The notes: a model not told the origin generated them from the letters alone. DNA of 64,000 nt from Strigamia acuminata (GCA_949358305.1 OX442322.1:9424001-9488000); one strand, 5' to 3'. Positions 1-9,284 are shown, numbered from the stretch's first letter. Made by a program: numbers and translations.

Positions 1-500
1 GTCTACAAGGGACCTGACAATCAAAACTTGAAGAGAACTAACTATATTAAGCATGAATCGGACTGAAAATCTCACCAAACGTGAGCAAATCGAGTAAAGC
101 TAATAAATATACACGGGTTAAGTATAAACTATCAAAGATGCAAACTCTAACTAGACCCAAATAGAAAACGCCAGCAAAATTATACCAGCCACCTTATTTT
201 ATCTCAAAAGGGAAACGTGAAACAAGATCACAGTAAATCGTAAGAAAAAGGACAACAACTGTTACAGGGAATCTAAAGGGACTTTGCCGACAGCTCTACA
301 TAATAGACTATCGCCACAAGGCGCGAACATGCGAGGAAAACTAGAGAAAATGAGCTAAAAACGACCCTTATCCACTGTAAAAACCTAACGCCCCTTAAAA
401 CCCCAAAACGACCACAATTTCCCCCAAAAACCTTAAAATTAACAATAAAAGCGAGAAAATATTCGATAAAAACGAAAATGATCGACAAAAAACGAAATCT
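1..500 (-). other. Non-coding internal region of LARD-C0
   Basis: AT-rich internal sequence matching 48277-48776 of LARD-C2. I see no convincing gene; the short open frames here are not preserved in LARD-C1. Confidence 0.6.
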
Positions 501-1169
501 TCATTGCCGACTCTTGTACATTGCGTTGTGTTTAACTGGACTACAGGCGGCGTAACTGTCGCTTGAACATCCGAAGCTCGCAAGTTGCGTTGCAGCTTGG
601 CGGATCCGTCTGGACACGTGGCACGCCAACACCTGACTGACGACAAGACGAGACCAATCTTGACTCGGCGGCAAAACTGTTCGACCGATGAGCGCATTGG
701 GCAGTCCTATCATGTTGCACAAGTGGCGCTGCTTCTTTCTGCTCGGTGAAAGATCGTCAATTGATCCCGGAGTGGCCACTGGAAACGGCAGACTCGATGA
801 TCGCCAACTTGACTGACGGCGCTCAGGTACGAACTGCATGGACGGCGACGGCGACCCACAGACTCGCACACGACCCACTGGAAGCTCCCGAGACAAATTT
901 CGCCATCCTGTGCGGCGATTCTCGTCCCGCTTGTCAGCAATACACGCAGCGCTGGCCTCTCGCAACGAGGCGGTCACCACCTCATGCTGTGGCGCAAATC
1001 GCTTGTCTCCGTTGCATTTGACGACCACTCGCTGCCTAAGCACCTGACGTACTCGCACACGATGCGCCTGAGAGTGTTTGAGCACACTCGAAACTCGCTT
1101 GATGACCATCTGCACGGCGGCATTCGAATATGGCGGACTTGCCTTTTCATCTCGAAATTCGGCCGACAT
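501..1169 (-). CDS. PBS-proximal leader ORF of LARD-C0 (222 codons)
   Basis: Open frame starting at an ATG four bases downstream of the PBS and ending in TGA. The predicted product is arginine- and serine-rich, with no domain or motif I recognise. An identically placed 222-codon frame exists in C2 (48777-49445). The diverged copy C1 keeps a 181-codon frame from the equivalent ATG (13947-14492), although most of the sequence between differs. All three end near residues HNAMY, which are encoded by the shared leader motif. It could be a small protein or simply an open stretch. No function can be assigned. Confidence 0.3.
   Translation of the reverse strand: MSAEFRDEKASPPYSNAAVQMVIKRVSSVLKHSQAHRVRVRQVLRQRVVVKCNGDKRFAPQHEVVTASLREASAACIADKRDENRRTGWRNLSRELPVGRVRVCGSPSPSMQFVPERRQSSWRSSSLPFPVATPGSIDDLSPSRKKQRHLCNMIGLPNALIGRTVLPPSQDWSRLVVSQVLACHVSRRIRQAATQLASFGCSSDSYAACSPVKHNAMYKSRQ
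515..530 (-). promoter_or_regulatory. Shared leader motif CACAACGCAATGTAC (LARD-C0)
   Basis: In the sense orientation this reads CACAACGCAATGTAC. The same block lies between PBS and gag, or the equivalent position, in every tRNA-His element of the window whose leader is visible (BEL-1, 2, 3, 4, LARD-B, C0, C1, C2). Function unknown; a packaging or dimerisation signal is possible. Confidence 0.55.
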
Positions 1170-1172
1170 CCT

Positions 1173-1185
1173 GGTCACGGCACCA
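1173..1185 (-). promoter_or_regulatory. Primer-binding site, tRNA-His (LARD-C0)
   Basis: Sense TGGTGCCGTGACC, complementary to a tRNA 3' end GGTCACGGCACCA. From family knowledge this matches eukaryotic tRNA-His (acceptor strand TCACGGC, then A, CCA). It lies 4 nt inside the 5' LTR. Confidence 0.8.
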
Positions 1186-1189
1186 ACTT

Positions 1190-1626
1190 TGTTTCTAGCA
1201 GTGCTTGAAGACCGTGTTGCACTCTAGAAGACATTTGAAAATGGTTAAAATAAATAACCCTATTTACCAGAACTTGTGAAGAATCCCAAAGAAGAAAGTC
1301 CATTACAGGAAAAAACCTTGATGTGAAACCTGTAAAGTGAGCTGCTGAACATGTTGGGATAATTCAATACTATTGTGCTCAAGTTAGCACACAAAAACGA
1401 ATTTATTGTAAAGTTAAAATCTATCAAAACATTACACATAAGAGAGGAGAAAATCAACGTTACTTAGGACTAGAAAAACTATATAACAAGTCAGTGTAGT
1501 TGCTGCGCAACCTACAACAATTAGAGCAGCAGCTCTTAGCAACGAGTGGCAACAATCGCTCGCAAGAGGCGAATTGTCCCTCTAGTGACAAAATGATAAA
1601 GCGTATACAAGAAAATACACAGTTTC
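1190..1626 (-). repeat. 5' LTR of LARD-C0, part 1
   Basis: Plus-strand reading starts TGTTTCTAGCAG, so the sense LTR ends CTGCTAGAAACA. It continues at 8943 after the COPIA insertion; the combined length (about 774 bp) matches the intact C2 LTR (773 bp). The last five bases, GTTTC, are the TSD of COPIA. Confidence 0.85.
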
Positions 1627-2176
1627 TGTAGGTAACTGGTAGCAGAGGAGCGCGCAGTGGTCGGCGAAATGCCGACGAGAAGCGTGAAATGATAAGCCAA
1701 AACAAAATGGCGTCGTGCTTCGTGCACGACGTCGTCGATACGTTCACCGTATCGTTTACCAAATGCGCGCGTCTTAAGGACGCTTATGTGCGCGTGAAAA
1801 ACAGCACTGAATGTGCTTTAATGCAAAGACAATGTGTAAAAACAATAAAACAATTTAATAAGAAAATGATACATTACATTTGTGGTGAAACCATGGCTAA
1901 GCTGTGCAAAACCCATGCATGGCGCCATGTTGGAAAAAGAAAAAGAGTGAGAACACACTCTGGTGGCAATAATTGACATTAGATGTCAAAACAAAAGAAC
2001 AAATCATACTGAAAAACATTATGCAGGTATGGAATTACATACGGGACAGCACACAATGTGTGCAAAAGCGAAATATAACGAATAAGACATCAAACATCGA
2101 AATAACTGATTTGAAATTGAATTATATAAAGTATGAACATTTGATATCGATAATAAATTTGGTCTTAGGACCAACA
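1627..2176 (-). repeat. 3' LTR of COPIA
   Basis: Begins TGTAGGTAAC and ends GGACCAACA on the plus strand; the sense LTR starts TGTTGGTCC and ends ACCTACA. A TATATAA box in the sense strand (about 2123-2131, copied at about 8889-8897) lies roughly 45-53 nt inside the LTR start and is a candidate core promoter. The first bases of the sense LTR form a short hairpin (TTGGTCCT/AAGACCAA). Confidence 0.93.
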
Positions 2177-2189
2177 AATCCCCCCTTCG
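2177..2189 (-). promoter_or_regulatory. Polypurine tract of COPIA
   Basis: Sense GAAGGGGGGATT directly precedes the 3' LTR, the standard position for plus-strand priming. The BEL and LARD elements of this window lack such a tract. Confidence 0.75.
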
Positions 2190-2382
2190 ATCTTAAATGT
2201 TCAGGGGAAATATAAACGCATACTGGAATTACAGTGTAAACATTAAACAAAATGGAAATCATTAAGTCGAATCACCGAGCCGGGTACTATAATTGTAAAA
2301 CTCTACGGAAGCCCGACTATTCCCTCTGATCTCGATGACTCTCATAATCGGGAAAAACTAACACAGGAATGTCACGATAAAG

Positions 2383-5300
2383 TCACAATCGGAAAATCCG
2401 AGAAATCAACGATTGTAAACGCTCCGATCCGAGCCACTTCGTGAAGATGTCAGCGACGTTCAGGTCGCCGGGCACTTTTCGGAGTTCAAAGCGTCCCGCC
2501 GTATACCACTCCCTGAGCCAATGATAACGTACACGAATATGTCGAGTTTTCGAAGTTTCGACATCGTTGGAAGTAAACTGTATGGCCGAGAGAGCGTCGG
2601 AATAAATGACGGGTCGCGATAATCGGTTGAGGATCGGAAACTGAAGATAAACGTGGTCCAACCAGTAAAGCTCCTTGACACACTCAACAAGGGCGATAAA
2701 TTCTGCTTCCATTGTTGAGCATGCCACGGTCGACTGTTTACGACAGGACCAGCCGATTGGAATGTTGCCGATGAAAGTAATATAGCCGCCGAAACTTAAT
2801 GATGTCTCCGGATCGCATGCCCACGACGCGTCGGTGTAAGCCCACAATTGTGAAGATGTACAGCCGGTTAATTCGATGCAAAAGTGCGCGGTGTTAGCGA
2901 CGTACTGTAGAACTTGAAGTAATGCTCGAATGTGGGTCTTATTATAGCAGGTGTTGTATTGCGATAAATGGATAACGGAGTAAAGTATATCGGGGCGTGT
3001 CCTCGAAGCCAAGAATAACAGCGATCCGATCAGCGAGCGGTATGGAAAATCTTCCAAATTCTCGGTCGATCCTCTGACGAGTGTCGTCCCGGGTGTCACG
3101 GGAACTTTCACGAGCTTGTTGGTCGAGGTACCGAACTTTTTGATGATCTTCGCAATATAAGCACGTTGGGAAATGAATGTGCGTCCCATATCACGGATAA
3201 ACTCGACACCTAACAATTTCGTAATCGGACCGAGATTGACGATTTGGAATTTCGAACTGATGAGTCGGATCAATTGGTCGAAAACACTGTCGGATGCGTA
3301 GAATAAAATAATATCGTCCACGTAGACTAACATGATAGCGGAATTTCCGAAGACGTAAACACAATTACACGCGGGCATTCTTCGGAATCCGAGGTCTCGA
3401 AGCGTTTCGTCCAATTTTTCGAACCATTGTCTTCCCGACTGGTGGAGGCCGTAAAGGGATTTAACGAGTAGCCACACATTGTTGGGGTTGGAACATGTGG
3501 CACCTGCAGGGATCCGCATGTAGACTTTGTGTTTAAGTTCGCCATACAGGTACGCACATTTCACATCTAAGTGTGCATCCTTCCAACCACGCAACACTAC
3601 GAGAAGACAGAAGAATAAACGGATTAAGACAAAATTCACCACCGGACTAAAAACTTCATCGTAGTCGACTCCGAGAGTTTGACGAAAACCCTGGGCGACT
3701 AAACGAGCTCGATATCTGGTGATCGTCCCTGCTGCATCGGTCTTAAGCTTAAAAAGCCATTTGCAGCCAAGAATCGTAGTATCCGGTGGTCTTGGAACTT
3801 CGAGATAAACTTCTCTTTCGGTAAATGTGTCGAGCTCTTCCTTAATGGCTTCCCGCCACTTCGGAGCATCGGAAAATTTCGGGATTTCAGCATAGGAAGC
3901 TGGTTCCGTTCTACAAAGATGAGCCGCATGGCGAGCACCCGGAATCGTAGGCAATGTGTACTCGATGTTGCTCCAAATAAATAAACTGGGGTCATAATCG
4001 ATGTTGTTGAGCATACAGTATTCATCAACATCCCTCTGAGATCTGAGTCGAATGCCCGGCATCGGAAAATAGTAAACGTCCGTTTTAATCGATCCCGGAA
4101 CTTGATCCTTCCGGAGGTGTTCCTCGCGTCTCCAATCACTGCACTCGGAATCTCCCCCAATGGGTCGCCAAATATATGCAGTATGGCGATCCGTAGCAGG
4201 CAAGACTTCAGTCCCGACTATGTGCTGAATTGGAGCAGGAGACATTGGAGTATCGTCAAATACCGACACTGTATGAGAAAGATCTGCTCCACGGGTTTTC
4301 CGGCGATATGTGATGTATCTCGCTGGAGAACCAGGCGGTGATTGGCGAGGAGACTGCTCTGCAGATGTCCCAGTGAAATCAGATGTTCTTGGAAGAATGG
4401 CTTGGTCATCAAAGTCAGCAATATCGTCATCTGTATCTCCTTCCTGATAGAGGATGGGATACGATTGTGAATGTCCTAGACTTGCCGAACTCGGTAATTG
4501 CAGTGCACACGCATCCAACAGTAACTGCTCTGGCGTTGTCGGAGGCGGCAATTGGATGACCGGTGTATGAACAGAGTGAGATGTCGACACGCCGCTGACA
4601 TGGCTAGCTCCACCATTATCGGAATCGTCGTCGGAATGATCAGAATGTTCGGAATCGGATCCTCTTGGCCAGTCATGGAACTGGACGTTGTCGTTAAACG
4701 AAACCGATTGCTGTCCGACATCAGAAAAAGTTTCTTCGGGCCGTTGAGATGCGCCACGAAGAGATTTCCGATATGATTGGCGTTCATCGATCTTGACGTG
4801 AACCGTTTCGTAAACTCGATCTTCTACCGGATTCCAAACTCTATATCCGCGGGTACCAGTCGCGTAACCAACGAGATATCCCTCCCATGCACGCGGATCT
4901 AGTTTCTTGCGGCCTGGCGCGGTGTAATGCACCCAGCATTTGGACCCCATTTTGCGTAGGTGTCGTAAAGACAATGCTCGTTGTCGCCATAGGATATACG
5001 GAATTTGGTTATTCAATCTCGAATGCGGACTTCGGTTCTTCACATACGCAAATGTGACGGCGAGTTCCGCCCAAAGGTCATCCGGGAGTCGAGTTTCGGA
5101 GATAAGTGATCGGACACTGTCGGCCATTGTTCGATTTATGCGTTCTGCAGTCCCGTTCATTTGAGGTGATGCGGGATTGGTCCTCTGCCCTTGGATGCCC
5201 TTTTCTTTGAGATAGTTCAAGAATTCATTTGACATGAATTCGCCTCCGCGGTCGGATCTAATCGCTTTCACACGCGTATTCTGAATTCGTTCAACGCGGG

Positions 5301-7335
5301 CGACGAAGTCTTTGAATGCCCCAAAGGTTTGCGACTTCTGGGCCAACGGGATAATCCACGTGTAACGTGTGGCATCGTCGATGATGGTGAAAACATAATC
5401 CGAGCCGCCCAGTGACGTGAGCGGGGCTGGTCCCCACAAATCCATGTGCAGAAGGTCCAATGGTTTCGATGTACAGGGATTCGGGTCCGGTTTATGCGAA
5501 GCTCTGGTCGATTTAGCAATTCTGCAGTCGTTACACGACAATTCTTGTCGGACTTCAGCTGGTTGCAAACCATAAACCTGGTCGTTAGCTGCCAGAAGCT
5601 TCATCGCATTAGTATGCAGGTGACCGAGACGACTGTGCCATAGACCGGTGGCATCTTTAACCGAAGCAGGATTAGCAATTACCTTTTTCTGTGACGGAGG
5701 TAAATTGCCAGGAGGAGGGGAAATCGGTAGACATTGCAGAGCATTGGAATAGGATTGTGTGGTCGGATTGACAATGACCGGTGGGGGAACAGGAGTAAGG
5801 ACGGGAAAATGTGTAGGATCGGTCAGGTTTGGAATTGGTTGGGTGGGAATTGCCTTCACACTCTCAACCGCTGGCAGATCAAAACGATAGTCTGTAATTT
5901 CCCGTTGCTTTTGTTTTCCTTTAACCGGTTTCGGAACATTGTCAAAGTCCACTTCTGTCGTGACCAGTGTTTTGACAGGTTGAATTGTCGGTGGAGTGGC
6001 CGTCGAAACCGTTGTCGAACTGATAGGGGCCGAACACAAACCGTCCAAATAATACAAGCCACCACGTTCCTTTGCACGAATGATTGGTAAACGATAGTCC
6101 GATTCATAAACATTAACTTCTCCGTTGAAAATGTGGATATGATGTCGCGTTTTATCGATTTTCGACACCGAAATCAAATTGGCTTCGAAATTCGGTGCAT
6201 ATAGAACGTTGGTCAAATCCAAAACGCAATCTGCATCATCAACTGACGTGAGAAGTTGAACCGTTCCTCGTCCAGTAACTTGCGATTTGCCTTGCCCCAA
6301 TTCGATATCGAAAGGCGGAATGTTCGTGAAATCGGTGAATAACGCTCGCACATGGGTCACGTGGTCGGTAGCGCCGCAGTCAACAATCCACTCATTGGAT
6401 TGCATAAAGTGGGCAACTGGGCGCTCAACGACTTGCGGTGCACTGCAGAAAAATGTCCCTTTCCGAATTGGACGTGAGCTCCCTCGAGGACGAGTGTCTT
6501 CGACCTTGGCGACGGCGTTCTTATTCCGTCTTCGACTCTTACTTCTCGATGAGCGTTGTACGGAAACCGTCGGCTGATTCGGATTTTCACGTCGAGGGTG
6601 GGGGCACTTATTCGCGTAGTGGCCCATCTGTTCGCAATTAAAACACCGAATAGTTGACAAATCACGAGCACCAGATTTATTACGCGGGCGAAACTGTCCT
6701 TTTGCAGAAGTATGAGCCGTCGGTGGAGTTGTTCGAAGCAGACCCGCTGATCTTAAACGAGATTGTTCGGATATCAACTGTTCGGCAACCAAAGTCGGTG
6801 TAAATTTGTCATCCGGCCAATGGTAAATTGCGAACGTTGCCTGGGCATACTCAGGTGGCAATCCCTTAAGATACTGATATGCGTGGTGGTCGGGCGAAGT
6901 TTCCTCTTTAACGTCCTTTAATTGCCTAACATAGTGATCGACTCTGGCAATAAAATCCGGCATATCCTCGTTGGGTCCAATCTGGAGATTTAAAAACTCC
7001 CAACGCATGGCTGCTCTTCTGGCCCGTGAGCTTGGCGCATAAATCTTAGCCAGCGCGTCCCACGCTTCTTTCGGCGTGTTGCACGTGTCCAACACTGATC
7101 GTTTGGGCTCGCTGACTTGGATATAGATGTGACCGAGGGCTTTATCTTTCTTGGTCATGTACCGGTCTTTCTCCTTTTCCGTCAAGGTAGCTAAATGTTC
7201 GGCTTCCTTCTCCTCGGTAACATGCCTCCAAAGGCCCTCGGACTTTAAGAGCATCCGCATCGATCGTTGCCACTGCTCGTAGTTTCCAACTCCGAGTACG
7301 GGAATTTTGCTCGATGAATCTCCGGATTTGTGCAT
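2383..7335 (-). CDS. Ty1/copia gag-pol polyprotein (1650 aa, intact)
   Basis: One frame from ATG (A at -3) to a stop encodes the whole replication machinery. Order: Gag (residues 1 to ~230); CCHC zinc knuckle CX2CX4HX4C at 231-244; aspartic protease at D319 in the context VDCGATDH; integrase with an HHCC zinc domain, then D632, D695, E731 (35 residues between the last two); reverse transcriptase with YVDD at 1338-1341; RNase H with D1502 in YTDASW. Gag packages RNA, protease cleaves the polyprotein, and RT/RNase H and integrase copy and insert the DNA. At 1650 aa it is longer than Drosophila copia (about 1400 aa), partly from a Ser/Pro-rich linker between integrase and RT. The oddity is Cys where the protease motif normally has Ser or Thr (D-S/T-G). 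Confidence 0.95.
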   Translation of the reverse strand: MHKSGDSSSKIPVLGVGNYEQWQRSMRMLLKSEGLWRHVTEEKEAEHLATLTEKEKDRYMTKKDKALGHIYIQVSEPKRSVLDTCNTPKEAWDALAKIYAPSSRARRAAMRWEFLNLQIGPNEDMPDFIARVDHYVRQLKDVKEETSPDHHAYQYLKGLPPEYAQATFAIYHWPDDKFTPTLVAEQLISEQSRLRSAGLLRTTPPTAHTSAKGQFRPRNKSGARDLSTIRCFNCEQMGHYANKCPHPRRENPNQPTVSVQRSSRSKSRRRNKNAVAKVEDTRPRGSSRPIRKGTFFCSAPQVVERPVAHFMQSNEWIVDCGATDHVTHVRALFTDFTNIPPFDIELGQGKSQVTGRGTVQLLTSVDDADCVLDLTNVLYAPNFEANLISVSKIDKTRHHIHIFNGEVNVYESDYRLPIIRAKERGGLYYLDGLCSAPISSTTVSTATPPTIQPVKTLVTTEVDFDNVPKPVKGKQKQREITDYRFDLPAVESVKAIPTQPIPNLTDPTHFPVLTPVPPPVIVNPTTQSYSNALQCLPISPPPGNLPPSQKKVIANPASVKDATGLWHSRLGHLHTNAMKLLAANDQVYGLQPAEVRQELSCNDCRIAKSTRASHKPDPNPCTSKPLDLLHMDLWGPAPLTSLGGSDYVFTIIDDATRYTWIIPLAQKSQTFGAFKDFVARVERIQNTRVKAIRSDRGGEFMSNEFLNYLKEKGIQGQRTNPASPQMNGTAERINRTMADSVRSLISETRLPDDLWAELAVTFAYVKNRSPHSRLNNQIPYILWRQRALSLRHLRKMGSKCWVHYTAPGRKKLDPRAWEGYLVGYATGTRGYRVWNPVEDRVYETVHVKIDERQSYRKSLRGASQRPEETFSDVGQQSVSFNDNVQFHDWPRGSDSEHSDHSDDDSDNGGASHVSGVSTSHSVHTPVIQLPPPTTPEQLLLDACALQLPSSASLGHSQSYPILYQEGDTDDDIADFDDQAILPRTSDFTGTSAEQSPRQSPPGSPARYITYRRKTRGADLSHTVSVFDDTPMSPAPIQHIVGTEVLPATDRHTAYIWRPIGGDSECSDWRREEHLRKDQVPGSIKTDVYYFPMPGIRLRSQRDVDEYCMLNNIDYDPSLFIWSNIEYTLPTIPGARHAAHLCRTEPASYAEIPKFSDAPKWREAIKEELDTFTEREVYLEVPRPPDTTILGCKWLFKLKTDAAGTITRYRARLVAQGFRQTLGVDYDEVFSPVVNFVLIRLFFCLLVVLRGWKDAHLDVKCAYLYGELKHKVYMRIPAGATCSNPNNVWLLVKSLYGLHQSGRQWFEKLDETLRDLGFRRMPACNCVYVFGNSAIMLVYVDDIILFYASDSVFDQLIRLISSKFQIVNLGPITKLLGVEFIRDMGRTFISQRAYIAKIIKKFGTSTNKLVKVPVTPGTTLVRGSTENLEDFPYRSLIGSLLFLASRTRPDILYSVIHLSQYNTCYNKTHIRALLQVLQYVANTAHFCIELTGCTSSQLWAYTDASWACDPETSLSFGGYITFIGNIPIGWSCRKQSTVACSTMEAEFIALVECVKELYWLDHVYLQFPILNRLSRPVIYSDALSAIQFTSNDVETSKTRHIRVRYHWLREWYTAGRFELRKVPGDLNVADIFTKWLGSERLQSLISRIFRL

Positions 7336-8363
7336 CGTGGCGTGGAAAACTCGACACTCCGCGACGAAAACACAGGCTCAGAGAAATAGTACACACGAGA
7401 CACCGTAGCACTGCACGAAAACGAAGCACAACACTCGATGCGAAGCACTTTCGAGGCGGAAACCGTCAAATTGGGCAATTCCTTCTGAAGGAATTCAAAA
7501 ACCTCCGGTAGCCAGTCTGAGAGGGTCCGATCGGTGCACCTGGGCCCGCGGGAAACCTCACTTGTACCACGACAAGCACTACCGGAGAATACGTAATCGC
7601 TTGATCGGATTCGATCGAAGGGCGAATACGATGCTAAATGTCCCCCAAAAGCCTTAAATTCTACCTTAAAGTTAACAATGTAAATCGACAAGAAGGAGAA
7701 ATAGATGAATCGGTCGCGGGTGCAACTCTCGTGCAAATGAAGGCACGGCGCAGCTTTCTCGAAAAGCTGGAGAAAACGCAAATTCGAATTTAAAACCCGA
7801 ATTCTTCTCGAAAAAATTCGAGGCTCTTCGTGAAAATGTTCTAAAGATCGGTGATTACGACCGTTCACCGGGGAACTAAGCCGCCAATAATCTAGTATTG
7901 GATTCTCGTTGTATCCGCCGCAACGTGCTAAGCGGAGAAGCGAATCCAAAATGACGAAAAACCTGAAAATAAATTTAAATTCGCCGAAATTCGCGAATCC
8001 CGCGTGATTTCGGACGAAAATTAGACGAATCGGTGGAAATATAGACAGCCCTGGCTGTCTTGAACGTCGGCGATACGTTGTGGACGTACGGCGGACAAAA
8101 ATCGGGCCGAAAATCGATGATACCTGCAAAAATAAAGGAATTTGCCTAGAAATTTGCGAATCCCGCGTGATTTCTGGCAAAATTAGTCGGCGAATCGTGA
8201 GGAAAACGTTGCAGACTCTTGTGGAACGTCGGCGATGCGTATCTGACGTCTCCAGTACGAAAATCGGCTCGAAAATCGTCGTTTTCTGCAAATAAAAGAT
8301 TTCGGCGCAAAAATCGCGAATTTCGCGAATATTGCGTCGAAAATTAACGAAATAAATGGCCAA
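7245..8363 (-). CDS. AUG-free open frame spanning the COPIA leader (372 codons)
   Basis: A stop-free frame runs from just after the PBS to 91 nt into gag, in a different frame from gag. It contains no ATG at all; its first codon is TTG. The conceptual product is rich in Arg, Ser and Phe, with two recognisable internal repeats (IFxPIFV...T..HRRRS) that mirror a DNA tandem repeat. No domain is recognised. Either it is a real product made from a non-AUG start or by splicing, or the openness follows from the repeat and skewed composition. Confidence 0.25.
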   Translation of the reverse strand: MAIYFVNFRRNIREIRDFCAEIFYLQKTTIFEPIFVLETSDTHRRRSTRVCNVFLTIRRLILPEITRDSQISRQIPLFLQVSSIFGPIFVRRTSTTYRRRSRQPGLSIFPPIRLIFVRNHAGFANFGEFKFIFRFFVILDSLLRLARCGGYNENPILDYWRLSSPVNGRNHRSLEHFHEEPRIFSRRIRVLNSNLRFLQLFEKAAPCLHLHESCTRDRFIYFSFLSIYIVNFKVEFKAFGGHLASYSPFDRIRSSDYVFSGSACRGTSEVSRGPRCTDRTLSDWLPEVFEFLQKELPNLTVSASKVLRIECCASFSCSATVSRVYYFSEPVFSSRSVEFSTPRCTNPEIHRAKFPYSELETTSSGNDRCGCS

Positions 8364-8376
8364 CTAGCAAGGAACC
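7336..8376 (-). promoter_or_regulatory. 1.04-kb AUG-free 5' leader of COPIA
   Basis: I read the plus strand line by line for CAT (sense ATG) and found none between the gag start and the PBS. The only upstream sense ATG is inside the PBS and opens a four-codon frame (ATG GTT CCT TGC TAG). ATG on the opposite strand occurs about a dozen times in the same stretch. This fits selection for ribosome scanning to the gag AUG. Confidence 0.7.
7985..8345 (-). repeat. Imperfect tandem repeat in COPIA leader, ~165-bp unit
   Basis: The block GCGAATCCCGCGTGATTTC occurs at about 7993 and 8156, with a degenerate third copy near 8325. Between them, a GAACGTCGGCGAT...ACGAAAATCGG-like segment is repeated (about 8064 and 8225). 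The unit is about 163-169 bp, with a little over two copies. Confidence 0.7.
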
Positions 8377-8390
8377 ATCCTCTGCTACCA
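8373..8390 (-). promoter_or_regulatory. Primer-binding site, initiator tRNA-Met (COPIA)
   Basis: The plus strand reads AACCATCCTCTGCTACCA, the 3' end of eukaryotic initiator tRNA-Met as I know it, 18 nt long and 2 nt from the 5' LTR. Ty1-type priming from the tRNA 3' end is implied. Confidence 0.88.
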
Positions 8391-8414
8391 ATTGTAGGTA
8401 ACTGGTAGCAGAGG
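8379..8414 (-). promoter_or_regulatory. 12-bp inverted repeat pairing the LTR end with the PBS
   Basis: CCTCTGCTACCA (8379-8390), a 12-nt spacer, then TGGTAGCAGAGG (8403-8414): a perfect inverted repeat in which the last part of U5 pairs with the PBS. The U5 arm has the same sequence as the 3' end of the primer tRNA. Confidence 0.85.
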
Positions 8415-8942
8415 AGCGCGCAGTGGTCGGCGAAATGCCGACGAGAAGCGTGAAATGATAAGCCAAAACAAAATGGCGTCGTGCTTCGTGCACGACGTCG
8501 TCGATACGTTCACCGTATCGTTTACCAAATGCGCGCGTCTTAAGGACGCTTATGTGCGCGTGAAAAACAGCACTGAATGTGCTTTAATGCAAAGACAATG
8601 TGTAAAAACAATAAAACAATTTAATAAGAAAATGATACATTACATTTGTGGTGAAACCATGGCTAAGCTGTGCAAAACCCATGCATGGCGCCATGTTGGA
8701 AAAAGAAAAAGAGTGAGAACACACTCTGGTGGCAATAATTGACATTAGATGTCAAAACAAAAGAACAAATCATACTGAAAAACATTATGCAGGTATGGAA
8801 TTACATACGGGACAGCACACAATGTGTGCAAAAGCGAAATATAACGAATAAGACATCAAACATCGAAATAACTGATTTGAAATTGAATTATATAAAGTAT
8901 GAACATTTGATATCGATAATAAATTTGGTCTTAGGACCAACA
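8393..8942 (-). repeat. 5' LTR of COPIA
   Basis: Same 550-bp length and apparently the same sequence as the copy at 1627-2176 (constant offset 6766). Because LTRs are identical at insertion, this indicates a young element. The right flank GTTTC repeats the left TSD. Confidence 0.93.
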
Positions 8943-9284
8943 GTTTCGAGTATAAAATCATTACAAAAGGCACAAAACCGTAATAAATTAAGACAAAGTG
9001 TTTCAAATAAATAAACTAACTTAGGAACTAACAACAGCAACTCTTTGGACGAATCCAAGCAGTAAAACTCCAAAGAATCAAAGAAAAGATGCAAGATTAC
9101 CTTAAGAAAGACAGCTTAAATCAGGTAATTCACCACTCACACGTCACAAACTACACGAAATTCATTTAACCTTTAGCCAAAACTTAAGCTGCACTATTAA
9201 CTAAACACAAACTTAAATTAATGATTAATCAAAGCAAATCCGCTATTGCGATAGCAAAAATCCATGTTGCGCGTGCTCGCAACA
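8943..9284 (-). repeat. 5' LTR of LARD-C0, part 2
   Basis: Continues the LTR interrupted at 1626; the first five bases are the COPIA TSD. It ends GCTCGCAACA. The last 20 bp (9265-9284) hold a 7-bp inverted repeat, TGTTGCG/CGCAACA with a 6-nt loop, at the sense start of the LTR. Confidence 0.85.

Larger units (their letters stand above)
1627..8942 (-). mobile_element. COPIA: complete Ty1/copia retrotransposon
   Basis: A 7316-bp element with two 550-bp LTRs (1627-2176 and 8393-8942) that look identical, flanked by a 5-bp TSD GTTTC (1622-1626 and 8943-8947). It has a PBS for initiator tRNA-Met, a purine tract next to the 3' LTR and one uninterrupted gag-pol frame. Domain order protease, integrase, RT, RNase H defines Ty1/copia. 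All hallmarks of a recent and possibly competent insertion are present, except an unusual protease motif. It sits inside an LTR of LARD-C0. Confidence 0.95.
1..9284 (-). mobile_element. LARD-C0: coding-poor LTR element, left end outside window, split by COPIA
   Basis: Minus-strand LTR element whose 5' LTR (1190-1626 plus 8943-9284) and 5' internal part (1-1189) are in the window; the rest lies to the left. Positions 1-1189 match LARD-C2 48277-49466 almost base for base, so the two are close copies. No gag or pol is visible here, and none is present in the complete internal region of C2. The right end of the LTR abuts a C-family LTR missing its first ~143 bp (9285-9913), so C0 inserted into the 3' LTR of LARD-C1. 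Its second LTR and TSD would lie left of the window. Confidence 0.8.

Noticed and set aside
1640-1665. Resemblance of the COPIA LTR end to the 5' half of initiator tRNA-Met (AGCAGAG...GCGC)
   Set aside because: Only the first seven bases and a loose GCGC block fit; the stronger signal is the 12-bp repeat with the PBS, reported separately.
1689-2215. Plus-strand frames in the COPIA LTRs (95 and 80-91 codons)
   Set aside because: They run antisense to the element and are explained by LTR duplication.
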